From Chara braunii (taxonomy: Eukaryota; Streptophyta; Charophyceae; Charales; Characeae): DNA of 52,852 nt. Position numbers and translations under genes: made by a program. Below are positions 10,420 through 19,899 of this stretch, piece by piece. The notes under the pieces were generated by a model that saw only the letters and a program-made list of their open reading frames with translations, searched no databases and was not told the origin of the DNA. The stretch is from positions 366,229 through 419,080 of the forward strand of contig BFEA01000858.1 in NCBI GenBank assembly GCA_003427395.1, given 5' to 3'. Every line of letters starts with the position of its first letter. The stretch's first letter is position 1.

Positions 10420-10435
10420 TTTCATCCCCCTTAGC
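10420..10435 (-). promoter_or_regulatory. Polypurine tract (plus-strand primer) candidate
   Basis: The minus strand reads GCTAAGGGGGATGAAA immediately before the TGTTAG LTR start and after the chromodomain end. This is the expected position and composition of the primer for second-strand synthesis. Confidence 0.5.
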
Positions 10436-10448
10436 TTCGAAAGTCCGC

Positions 10449-10649
10449 TCAGATGCTTCTGAAGATGGTGCCTTTCCCTTCATATTGTGCCACAACCTGA
10501 GGGATTGTTTCAACTTGTTCCTCTCTTGTGAGCCATCGGTCTTCTTTTCGATTCGTGTGATGCCTGAATTTGACCCCGTACTCCCTCTTGGGTTTTGGCG
10601 GTCTTCCTATGCCCACATGATTGCTTCTGAGAACAAACATCGTTGACAA
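10449..10649 (-). pseudogene. Chromodomain-type integrase tail fragment
   Basis: The minus strand encodes GRPPKPKREYGVKFRHH, then EDRWLTREEQVETIPQVVAQYE. A basic linker, a Lys/Tyr-rich strand and a W-x-x-R-E-E helix resemble the chromodomain end of chromoviral integrases. The tail of gypsy #4 at about 52,060-52,150 (EDRWFPRKEL) is clearly the same module. The integrase part that should precede it on this strand is absent. Instead a plus-strand integrase tail begins at 10,621, so the two halves face in opposite directions. An inversion or two joined elements would explain this. Confidence 0.55.
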
Positions 10650-10872
10650 TCCACATCAGTACTTTGGTCCTTGGGAAATCTTAGATATTGTGGGTAATGA
10701 ATTGGACAGTCCCTCGTACGTTATTCATATCCCTAGTCACTTATGCACTTACCCTGTGTTTCACGCCTCAAAGCTTGCACCTTTCGTAGAGATACAACAA
10801 TTCTCATCAAGGAGATCAATGCTGCCCCCAACCATGGAGGGCCACGTGGACGTCGACGATATGACTATCTGA
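10621..10872 (+). pseudogene. Integrase C-terminal fragment, copy 1
   Basis: YFGPWEILDIVGNELDSPSY is the GPY/F module of gypsy integrases, followed by TYPVFHASKLAPF and a short tail ending VDVDDMTI. About 28 codons before YFGPW are deleted relative to copy 2. Only this C-terminal piece of the element is present on this strand. Confidence 0.75.
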
Positions 10873-11126
10873 ACTTCTGCGTGATTTTGCAACTTGGTTT
10901 TTTGTTTATCGCTCTCGCTCATATTTTTTTGCATGTGTGCTAATAAATCCGAATTTATGAGTTTCTGAGCAAACGAAAATTTATGCATTCTTCCTCGAGG
11001 TCTGGGTGTTAATCAGGCCATTTATTTTTTCAAATAACGAGAAAAAAAATCATTGTTTTTCCTTTTTTTCAAGGGGTGGAAAATTTTTTATCTTTTGATA
11101 AGTATCCTACCTGTACTAGAGGGCAG

Positions 11127-11396
11127 TGCAATGAACCCAGTCGTGAAAAGCTCGTCAATGTCGAGATACAGAATGTCTCAGCGCAGAATCAATCTCTCAA
11201 AAAATCGTACATGAAACCATACTTGTCCTCAAAGTATCTCAATGTCTCGTAGCCAGAAAATAAGTTGAGGAGAGATATTTGAGACTTAGAGGGTAGAAAA
11301 GAGAGTATCCATCATCATTATAGACAGAGTTCCCTCACAAGCCCACTTCCTCTTCGGGCACCTCCCTACTCGTCACGTCAACAAACAGTCTCCCCT
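11127..11396 (-). repeat. Truncated copy of the gypsy #2 LTR
   Basis: Starts TGCAATGAACCC like the full LTR at 12,030 and matches its first about 270 bp, then is cut by the duplication junction. Confidence 0.8.
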
Positions 11397-11453
11397 GACC
11401 CGATACTCCCTCTTGGGTTTTGGCGGTCTTCCTATGGCCATATGATTGCTTCT

Positions 11454-11774
11454 GAGAACAAACATCGCCGACAGTCCACATTTCAGGTAGGGGAACGTAG
11501 CAGGGTTAAGTCTAATGAGTTAGGGCAGGAATTCGGCATCTCTAGGAAACTAATGCCTCAATACTTTGGTCCTTGGGAAGTCTTAGATATTGTGGGTAAT
11601 GAATTGGACGGTCCCTAGTATGTTATTCATATCCCTGGTCACTTACGCACTTACCCTGTGTTTCACACCTCAAAGCTTGCACCTTTCGTAGAGATACAAC
11701 AATTCTCATCAAGTAGATCAATGCTGCCCCCAACCATGGAGGGCCACGTGGACGTCGACGATATGACTATCTGA
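11454..11774 (+). pseudogene. Integrase C-terminal fragment, copy 2
   Basis: This is a longer version of the same module, 107 codons including the stop. ENKHRRQSTFQVGER leads into KLMPQYFGPWEVLDIVG and then the FVEIQQFSS tail. A TAG at 11,616 interrupts where copy 1 has TCG, so this stop is not a simple C-to-T change. Confidence 0.75.
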
Positions 11775-12029
11775 ACTTCTGCATGATTTTGCAACTTGGT
11801 TTTCTGTTTATTGCTCTCGCTCATATTTTTTTGCATGTGTGCTAATAAATCCGAATTTATGAGTTTCTGAGCAAACGAAAATTTATGCACTCTACCTCGA
11901 GATCTGGGTGTTAATCAAGCCATTTATTTTTTCACATAACAAGAAAAAAAATTCGTTGTTTTTCCTTTTTTTCAAGGGGTGGGAATTTTTTTATCTTTTG
12001 ATAAGTATCCTACCTGTACTAGAGGGCAG

Positions 12030-13148
12030 TGCAATGAGCCAAGTCGTGAAAAGGTCGTCAATGTCGAGATATAGAATGTCTCAGCGCATAGTCAATCTCT
12101 CAAAAAATTGTACATGAAACCATACTTGTCCTCAAAGTATCTCAATGTCTTGTAACTAGAAAATAAGTTGAGGAGAGAGATTTGAGACTTAGAGGGTAGA
12201 AAAAAGAGTTTTCATCATCATTGTAGACAGAGTTCCCTCACAAGCCCACTTCCTCTTCGGGCACCTCCCTACTCGTCACGTCAACAAACGGTCTCCCCTA
12301 ATAAGCTTTGACAGTAAGCAAATTTCAGCACTGCGCCCATCCCCCAGCCACATCAGCAATCAGCCTGGGAGGATGGCGCATAGTCCTCTCTGAAGACGCA
12401 CAACAATAACATTGCACAATTATGTCAACACGAACACAATGAGGTAAGCTTCCCTCTCCCAATTAATCATTCTCACAAACCTGATCCTCCTCCTCGTCGC
12501 CCGTTCTCCATCAATGTCTTAATCAGTGTGGCAAGAGCCACATCAACATAATCAAGTGCACAACTAGTGCCGTAGACAACGAATGGCGCCAGCATAAAGC
12601 TTTGGCAGTCCTTCGTCGTCATACCAACGTCAAGCCAACGTCAAGCCAGCATAAAGTCAGTGTCATGCGAGCGTTAAGAAGCATGTGCAAGACTGAATGT
12701 GATCCAACAGGGTTGGGTCAACCTTATAGTGTTGACACATGTTGACCAACCTCTTGTCTCTCGGATATGTTGGCCCAGATCGTCTGTTAGCCAATGACTT
12801 GAATCTCGTGCAGTTGCAGATTTCCACTTGGTCTTGATTCCTTCCAGATACCTGCAGACAACCAAAGGTGTGTGTCTGATCTACAACCAAGGCTAGATTC
12901 ATGTTGCCTTTGACTCATGGCCCTGAATTCCCGAGCTGAGGTTGAGGGTTGACTTTCCCAAGGTCAACTGTCTCACGTTGGGCCTCTGAAGGCCAGTTCT
13001 GGCCTTGTCTTTAGTACCCCACAACAGTAGGCCGTCGGGCTGGCGTTTTCATGACTTGGGCGTGACCTTTGACCCCTATTTCAGGCCTTTGATCAAAAGT
13101 GACGACCCACAACCCACGACTGGTGCATATTTGAGTTGAGTTATTGCA
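12030..13148 (-). repeat. 3' LTR of gypsy #2
   Basis: 1,119 bp from TGCAATGAG to TTATTGCA, matching 27,575-28,652 along its whole length. Shared landmarks include AAGCTTTGGCAGTCC and a GTTGACTTT(C) block near the end. It is followed at once by minus-strand integrase-end text, as in gypsy #3. The minus-strand sequence just before it (GGGCCCGATGGAA) could serve as polypurine tract. Confidence 0.85.
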
Positions 13149-13324
13149 TTCCATCGGGCCCAATTTCGAGTTTCATCCCAGAAACAACTTCCTTAGGCTC
13201 AGTGCTCTTTTAACCCACACTCATATGCAACAATGATGTAAGGTGCAGTAGGTAGAAATTCTTTTCTAGTGAACGAACTTGATTATGATTCGGGTTGAGT
13301 CTTAAACTTTACCTTGTACTACTT

Positions 13325-13702
13325 CTATGGTGTTCCCCTACCACTTGTGGAGAAGCATCCATGTTCCAATATTCGTTCGACTTCATATCTTCCATTCATG
13401 GAAGGAGGAAACATCGGCGGACGATTGGGAAACTCTTGGCCTTCTGCATATTGTAGCAATTTGGTAGTTAGAAACATAGGGTATGTCTTGAGGTGAGGGG
13501 GTACGTCAATGCGATATGATGGTCCGTCTGCGTCCCCTTTCACCTTGAGAACTTCCCTGGGGCTATAGTAGACAAGTAAAAATTTTCGAGACACATTCTC
13601 TTCAAAGGAAAATTCTTTAGATTTCACCCATACCAAATCTCCTTCTTTAAACTGAGATGGTCGACGATGCTTATTTGTTTGTTCGATCATCTTTATTTGC
13701 AC
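13325..13702 (-). pseudogene. Integrase C-terminus of gypsy #2
   Basis: 125 codons beginning QIKMIEQTNKHRRPSQF and continuing with GDLVWVKSKEFSF, LLVYYSPREVLKVKG and HLKTYPMF. This is the SH3-like GPY/F region of gypsy integrase with the usual glycine-proline replaced (YSPRE). It is closely related to the 43,814-43,996 segment of gypsy #3. No chromodomain is visible after it. Confidence 0.8.
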
Positions 13703-14383
13703 TTCTGAATGTTCTCCTTTGCTTTAGCTATATCTTGTTCATACAAAATTGCAAATTCTCTGTTTTTGGGGCTAGCCGTTGGACTTGTGCACTGGTCAAA
13801 GCATCAATGTCATTCAATGAGACGTCTCAGATTCCAACTTTTGTGAAGTGCGTTAGGTGTTCTATTGGTAACAGGGTGAACATTATTGTTATAAACACTC
13901 ACAATCTTTGGTAAGTTTTCATCCCAATCAATCTGATCCGGCCTAACATACATACACAAAAGTTGTTGTCACAATTTGTTCATCTGCTCAGTTTGGCCAT
14001 GCACTTCATAATGTCTACCTTACGACATGACCAGTCTTGTGCTATACGCTTCCATCAGCTTTTGCCATTGCTGGCCTGTGAACCATACATCCTTATTAGA
14101 GACGATGGTTTTCGGAAACCATACTGAGAAACCCATCACATCTGGAACTTCTGGATGACAAGTTTCGTTCTTGCTTCCGATGGTAGAAAAACGAACATCA
14201 CATACTTAAAGAACCTAACAACAATGACCTTACCTGACTGTTTCCATACCGACTCTTGGTGAGACTTATGAAGTCAATAGAGATCGTCTCACCTCATTCA
14301 CTTGGAATAGGAAGCGGTTGAAGTAGTCCCAAAGGATTCTCAGTAGACAATTTTTTTTTTTGGCAAACAAAACAAGTTCTCGC
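13703..14383 (-). pseudogene. Integrase core of gypsy #2, part adjoining the insertion
   Basis: Homologous by eye to 43,997-44,660 of gypsy #3, with the same order of landmarks (GGTTTTGGGAAA-like, TAGCTTCC-like and TCACTTGGAATAGGAAGCGG blocks), but full of stops. It ends abruptly at ACAAGTTCTCGC (14,383), where the 6.6-kb insertion begins. Integrase text resumes at 20,959. Confidence 0.7.
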
Positions 14384-14799
14384 TATCGAGGCAAAAACCC
14401 TGATAAGGGTATTTGCCGGGGGTTTTGAACGTCGGACGAGGTCCGACTTCTTCTTGAATTGAAAGACTTGATGAGACTGACGTTGCCAAAGTTATTCTGA
14501 CCTGGCGTATGACTGAAACATTAAAAAATTTGAATTCTGGTCTGGACACGTGTAGCGTCCAGAGGAAGCGGATGTGAACAGCAAGGCTTCGCTTTTCTCA
14601 CGTGCCGCAGGGACGCGCGGAGAAGGGAACATTAAAATTAAACCTATTCTACCGATAATAAGGTCAGCCACGCGATTCACGGCCTAAGTGGGATAAAATG
14701 GAGTCGCAGCGACGAGGCTGGAACCACAGCGTGAAGGAATAGGAAGTTTTTTTTAGGGTCCGCGGGGCTTTTTGCGCCGAGGACCGGGGGCGATGGCGT

Positions 14800-15100
14800 T
14801 AGGGCCAGCTAAGTAGGGCAGCTGTTAAGGCCGTCGGCTGCCAACCCTGCCTGCCAGCCACTGTAGCGAGGAGGTTTAGCAGGCACAGCCTGCTAGGCAC
14901 TGGAGGTGCGCCTGTTGGGCACCGAAGCCCTTCATATAGAAGGGTCGCTCCTCTCCTAATGTGAGAAGGAGCTAGCCCAATAGGTACCGCCGCCACACTA
15001 TTGCCCCGCAGAGACAGGGATCGAACCTGACAACGGGCGACTGGGCTGGCTCCTTTTGTTGAGAGTTGTCCGGTCTTGCTCCCGTGTGAAGTGACGTGGC
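14800..15100. other. No gene seen; reverse-strand pol III B-box-like word
   Basis: GGTTCGATCCC (minus strand, near 15,019-15,029) is a perfect B-box match, but no tRNA fold or well-spaced A box accompanies it. The rest of 14,400-15,600 has no credible coding frame. Confidence 0.3.
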
Positions 15101-15183
15101 CGAAATTGGCCGCATGAGTCAGCATGGCCCCTACGCAAGGATGACACGCATAGATCGAGAAAGGGACCAAGTTTTTTTTAACT

Positions 15184-15600
15184 TTTTGGAAAAAAAAAAA
15201 AAAAAAACCTATCCCGTACCTGAACGCCTAAGCGCCCAGATACGGGTTTTAGTGTGGTCATCGGAGCATCATCAAGGTAAGTCCTTTCCTTTTTTTTTTT
15301 TTTTTTTTTTTTTTTTGCCACTAGGGCAAAATGACGCGTAGGGGGGAAGTAACCGTTGGGGTAGAGGAAAAAAAAAAGGGGATAATAATAATAATAAAAA
15401 AAAAGAAACAGGAAGAAAAATCGGGGCGCCATCTGGCGCATTCCGAAGTGACTGGGAACTTAAAAGTTCCCAATGGTATGGCAGGCGCCGATTGGAAACG
15501 GGCAGCCACGTTGGTAGGTTTTGTGTTTGTTGTTGTTTTTTTTTTTCCTTCTTTTTCTCTTACATTTCGTTTTAGTTTTTTTTCTTAAGTTTTTTTTTTT
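15184..15600. repeat. Cluster of long A and T homopolymer runs
   Basis: Poly(A) at about 15,190, poly(T) at about 15,291-15,316, A-rich (ATA)n-like text at about 15,370-15,420 and T runs to 15,600. It could mark several retroposed poly(A) tails in both directions or slippage-prone sequence. ORFs called here are chance. Confidence 0.7.
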
Positions 15601-15642
15601 TGGTTAGATTTTGTCCGGTGTACCCGTTCGTTTTCGAACGAA

Positions 15643-15951
15643 NNNNNNNNNNNNNNNNNNNNNNNNNNNNNNNNNNNNNNNNNNNNNNNNNNNNNNNNNN
15701 NNNNNNNNNNNNNNNNNNNNNNNNNNNNNNNNNNNNNNNNNNNNNNNNNNNNNNNNNNNNNNNNNNNNNNNNNNNNNNNNNNNNNNNNNNNNNNNNNNNN
15801 NNNNNNNNNNNNNNNNNNNNNNNNNNNNNNNNNNNNNNNNNNNNNNNNNNNNNNNNNNNNNNNNNNNNNNNNNNNNNNNNNNNNNNNNNNNNNNNNNNNN
15901 NNNNNNNNNNNNNNNNNNNNNNNNNNNNNNNNNNNNNNNNNNNNNNNNNNN
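15643..15951. other. Assembly gap (309 N)
   Basis: Undetermined bases directly followed by a GA microsatellite, so the gap probably reflects an unresolved simple repeat. Confidence 0.98.

Positions 15952-16013
<62 letters not shown>
15952..16013. repeat. (GA)n microsatellite
   Basis: About 31 GA dinucleotides follow the gap. Glu-Arg repeat ORFs here are artefacts. Confidence 0.97.
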
Positions 16014-16016
<3 letters not shown>

Positions 16017-16609
16017 AGGTGGCGGCCAGTAGATAGAGCGCCCCTTCGTTTTTTGGGGCAGGCTCTCTAAGCCGCGCGCCTGTATCTGGCGCCCGTTGTG
16101 AGCCACGTACAGGCGTGGAAATAGGGGAAAGAAACCCTGTTGGGCTGGCTCTCGGTCTACTCAGGGAAGCAGGAGGGATGCTCGTTCCTTTTCAAATGAC
16201 GAGCTACCCCTGAATTAAAAAGGGGGGGGGAAATGAGTGGCGGCCAGGTACGTGGCCGCGAGGGTGGATTAGATACAGGGGTAGAAAGAGAAGGGGGAGG
16301 AAAGGAAAAAAAAAAGGAAAAGAAGAAAACATCGCGGTTCTAGTCACGACGTTGGGCCAGATGCTGGGGTAGAGGCATCTGGACCCTGATGAGACAGCAG
16401 ACTGTTGAATTAAAAATGGCTTGGTACAACCATTTGAAGACTGAGTCTGGCCGTGGGCGAAGGCCAAAAATATTGGTAGGACCCAGACTTGGTTCCCCTA
16501 CGGGAACATCGAGTTTTCTGGCCCTTGATCGCGATTTAGATCAAGGGCTAGGTCCTATTCCGAGTTCTGGCTGGGGGGCCAGAGTTGCTGCTCTTTGCCC
16601 TCAACTAGC

Positions 16610-16650
16610 TATAAAAGAAGCCAGCAGCCAGCCAACCAACATTCATTCGT
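16610..16650 (+). promoter_or_regulatory. Candidate TATA-box promoter in the 6.6-kb insertion
   Basis: CTATAAAAGAAGCC (TATAAAAG at 16,610-16,617) is a textbook plant TATA box. A plausible CA/CT-rich start region (CAACATTCATTC) follows about 30 bp downstream. It points towards the two ORFs at 18,841 and 19,368, leaving a leader of about 2.2 kb. It could equally be the TATA box of an old LTR. Confidence 0.5.
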
Positions 16651-16927
16651 AGCCAATGCTGCTGACATTCTACTTGAGTGAATGCTGGGTGTTTGGAGGA
16701 GGAGCTGCTGGCTGGAGGTGGAGAACGGAGGTCTGCAGGGAGGTTGAGGCTGGAGGCTGTCATAGCCACTACCTCTACAAGGAGGGAGAAGGTCGTTGGG
16801 GTGGTGCGACCGAGACGTGGTTGGGGAAGACACATGCTACCATAGCCACGGGAGTTGGCAACGGCAGACAGGATTGGAACAGTGAGGGGGAGGTGCTGAG
16901 CGGCAGCGGCAGTTTTGTTGACAAACT

Positions 16928-17120
16928 GCGGAAGCCCTGCCGAATTTTGGCGGCAGCAGCACTGGTTTGACGACGGTACGGCGGAAGTGCTGCCGAATTT
17001 TTCAGCATTGGCACTGGTTTACGGCGGTACTGTGTAAGCGCTGCCGAAAATTTGCAGCGACTGCGCTGGGGTCTTGGTGGTATTGCGGAAGTGTTGCCGG
17101 GGTTTTCACAGGTGGTGGCA
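16928..17120 (+). repeat. About 52-bp diverged tandem repeat, four units
   Basis: GCGGAAG(C/T)(C/G)(C/T)TGCCG-like cores recur at 16,928, 16,981, about 17,032 and 17,085, with (A)ATTTT..CAGC and ACTGGTTT segments between them. Spacing is 51-53 bp. Units are well diverged. Confidence 0.75.
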
Positions 17121-17149
17121 GCAGTATTTTTGACACTAAATACATAAAA

Positions 17150-18840
17150 CGGTAGTTGGATATTGGTACAGGGGAGGTGCCGCTGAAGTGGTGGTGTGTT
17201 TTAAAATAGCGGGAACATGGCGCCGCTGTAACTTGGTAACATTGGAGGCGAGTGACGGCGACATCGAAACACTGTCAAGTTGTTGGGAGTGAATGGGAGT
17301 AACATGGCAGGCGGTCGTCACAGGGGAATGGTGTGGATCACCTTGCTGATGATTTTGTTTGGCGGTCTTTTCATCTAAGGGCATTTATTTTCAGGGGCAC
17401 CTTTATTTTTTTTGCGGCGCGCAGTGCAAGCTGGGTTTAAGTTTGGGACCACCGAGTATTGCGGCGATGGTGCGGGACCATCTGGGACTATTTTGAGACC
17501 AAGTGAGTGGAGAGTGAGGTTGGAAATAAGTGTTGTGGTAGGCGTGTGGTGATTAGACTTGGTAATTGGTGGGGGGTTGGATTGGAGATTGAGTTGGCAC
17601 TGTTCTTGGTAGGAGGTGTGCCGTTGAGACTGTAGTGGGACTGCGTGGGACTTGAGAGTGGGAGCACTCTCCTCGACGGCGAGCCCACTTCTGTCTTAGT
17701 AAGCGGCGCCTAGGTCAGTGGTGACGCCTGAAGGAGGGTGTGGATTATCTTTGTGAACGGCCACAACGTGAGTTGTGTTACCAATTTTTTTACGGGTATT
17801 TGGCTTTCTTGAGTGAGCCGTTTCAACTTCACTCAAGGTCAGTTGTGACTCAGTTTCCCTTGCATACCCGGGTGAACCCACACCTTGCATGACCTTGCTT
17901 TGAATTCAGGGGAAAAAGTAGAGTAAGTGTGTGACATCATGCATGTGGGAAAGGGGGCTGACTTTGGTTGGGGATGGACAAATTCTTGGGTTATTTCTTC
18001 TGTTGATTGTGCAGGTGGGTAGATGGATGCATGTGAGAAGGGATTGACATTGTATTTGCTCAAGGGAATGATGGGGATGTTCACCTTTCTTCCACTTTTA
18101 CGCAGATGCATGCAAACAAAAAAAGAAGGGGAATATATGAAGGAGCGAACTGACGGGTGCCGAAGGAACGAAATTCGTGGGAAAGAAGATGAACATAAGG
18201 AAATACTTTAGTATCTTCCCAAGGAATTCCCGTTCTATCCCGAATGACCACATTCTCTCTGTACCCGTTTAAGAGAGTCTTACTTTTCTTTCTTCTTGAT
18301 TCATCTAAGTCACCCCCTAACATGGAGGCATAGAGAAAGTTGTCTGCACCTAGGGGTCAAGGCTTCTTCTCTCTAGGAGGCATCTGGGGCGGGGGCTCGT
18401 TGCTTTAGGAGTCGGCCCTGTTATCGACCCGGAGTGGACCGTATCACGGGGGAATACTATGCTGTATCGCGGTGGAGCCAGCCCAACTTCTGAGTCCTGA
18501 ACAATGTGTTCGCGCTAGGAGAAGGGGTATTCCAGACCACTTCCTAGAGGGTAGGTGTCTTGAAACTAAGAGTAGTCGCCTTCTCATGCTTTCAGGTAAA
18601 AGGGAGGCTGAATCTAGTACCCTTTTGGGTGACCGTTTTAGGAGCCACCGGCGTGTGGGGAGCTGGCGCCAAAAGAAGCACAGTTCATGTTTCAATTAGT
18701 GTCAAAAGAAGTCCGAGTAGGCACTACTTTCGCGGTAGGACCGTGACATAAGAATCACGGCCCGGGAAAGGAATGAAAACCGAACATAGAAATTGGTTCA
18801 TTTAAGTTTACTTTGTCTGAGTTACTACTTTGCCCTCCAG
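17150..18840. other. No assigned gene; possible intron-containing leader
   Basis: G/T-rich text on the plus strand with only short ORFs. A donor-like CAG|GTAAAA near 18,592 precedes a pyrimidine-rich CTACTTTGCCCTCCAG at 18,840, directly before the ATG of the first ORF. A spliced 5' leader or short upstream coding exon (for example 18,472-18,592) is possible, but not shown. Confidence 0.3.
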
Positions 18841-19343
18841 ATGTCCGAGGGAGCAGTGATCCTCCGATTGTTTAACACTCGCGAGGCGGCGACAGATTGG
18901 TTAGCAGTGTCGACACGATTTCGCGCCGGCATGATACGGAAAGGGAGATTGATGTACAATCCACACAAACTTTTTTTGGAACGGGATGAGCCGCGATTTT
19001 GGGATGGGAGCGTGAGGGAGCCACCGCGGAGCTATATTTTCTTGGTTGAACCAGGTCGACATATTTTGCAGTATGATTTTGCGCCTCCTAATCCATCACG
19101 AGATTATGGAGACATGAACCTTATCGTGGTTCATGGAGCGAGTCCGGTTATAGAAAACATTCCTGAGGTTAGAAGAATGTTTCTCTATATCGCACTTTGG
19201 CTGAACGATCAACAAGGTTCATTCAGCGTCCTTCATTATGTGAGGCGGGTGTGAGCGAACAGACTCAATATCGTTCGCTCGGAACGCTTCGACGTCATCG
19301 CATTCGATGACGAGGCTTATGAAATCTGGGAACGTCTCTTCTA
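18841..19343 (+). CDS. Unrecognised ORF A of the 6.6-kb insertion (one in-frame TGA)
   Basis: An ATG directly follows a splice-acceptor-like CTACTTTGCCCTCCAG. The frame runs 137 codons (MSEGAVILRLFNTREAATDW... to SVLHYVRRV), meets TGA at 19,252, then continues in frame for 29 codons (NRLNIVRSERFDVIAFDDE...) to TAA at 19,341. The continuation is well composed, so the TGA looks like a recent nonsense change (CGA to TGA would restore Arg) or a readthrough site. The predicted protein is soluble, mixed alpha/beta, about 167 residues, with no signal peptide or membrane segment from this ATG. I do not recognise a family. The frame is also open upstream of the ATG to 18,793, giving a hydrophobic stretch (LSLLCLSYYFAL) that overlaps the pyrimidine tract. 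The C-terminal FDDE parallels ORF B. Confidence 0.5.
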
Positions 19344-19367
19344 ACAGGCGACTCTTTCGGTGTGCAG

Positions 19368-19886
19368 ATGTCTAGTGGACAACGGGATCTTACTCATGCC
19401 AGATATCTGCTGGTTCGCGACACTGCAGACGAGGAGCGGATCCGGCGTGCGGAGCGACTATTACTGGTTCGAGATGAAGCACCCACACGTTGAATTGGGT
19501 TTATTGGCTTGCTCAGAGATGAGCAGGCATTTTTTCCTAACTCGCGCGCGGACGTTCGTGCCAATGTGGCCCGACTTCCGGAAGAAGTTCATGGATATAC
19601 TCTGTATTTCCATCGTGTGAGCAACCTCCAATGCCTTTCTTGGGTCATTGTGAGTGTCAAAATTACCCTGTCCGGAGAGCGCTACGACGTTATCCGAATT
19701 AAGGACACCATGACAACGCACCTCTTTAAGATGCGACAACCGTTTCGCGCCATAGTTTGGAGGCTCGCCTCACAAATAGCTTCTCTCTATGGTATGCAAA
19801 AGGTCCAAGTCACGCAAGGTAGACGCATTACCACTTTGACTTTTGATGACGAGGAGCTTACACGACTCGACCGGATAGAGGCTTAG
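19368..19886 (+). CDS. Unrecognised ORF B of the 6.6-kb insertion (one in-frame TGA)
   Basis: It begins MSSGQRDLTHARYLLVRD at an ATG directly after CTCTTTCGGTGTGCAG, another acceptor-like sequence. A repeated LLVRD element occurs twice early on. A TGA interrupts after PTR (about 19,494), then the same frame continues 130 codons (LLRDEQAFFPNSRADVR ... SGERYDVIRIKD ... ASQIASLYGMQKVQV ... TLTFDDEELTRLD) to TAG at 19,884. The total is 173 codons including stops. No family is recognised. The last about 70 residues resemble the matching region of ORF A (an Arg-Xaa-Phe-Xaa-Xaa-Ile helix, then a beta strand ending FDDE), suggesting tandem paralogues. That similarity is by eye only. Confidence 0.5.
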
Positions 19887-19899
19887 GACCCTCGCGGGC

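Larger units (their letters stand above)
10572..12298. repeat. Tandem segmental duplication, units of about 825 and 900 bp
   Basis: The unit starting GACC(C)CGTACTCCCTC at 10,572 is repeated from 11,397. Both copies carry the start of the inverted chromodomain piece, the plus-strand integrase tail, a T/A-rich spacer and the first about 265 bp of the gypsy #2 LTR. Copy 1 lacks about 85 bp present in copy 2 (roughly 11,484-11,568). The junction at 11,396/11,397 joins LTR text directly to chromodomain text, so the duplication happened after gypsy #2 inserted. Confidence 0.85.

Noticed and set aside
14384-14420. Helitron end (hairpin near the border)
   Set aside because: The terminal bases are not CTRR after the hairpin, the other end does not begin TC, and a 4-bp duplication is apparent, which Helitrons do not make.
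15585-16106. ORFs with Ser-Leu or Glu-Arg repeats around the gap
   Set aside because: Translations of a GA microsatellite and of N bases.
18841-19886. TGA read as a sense codon in this genome
   Set aside because: TGA also interrupts many plainly decayed retroelement frames next to TAA and TAG stops, so ordinary nonsense mutation explains it best.
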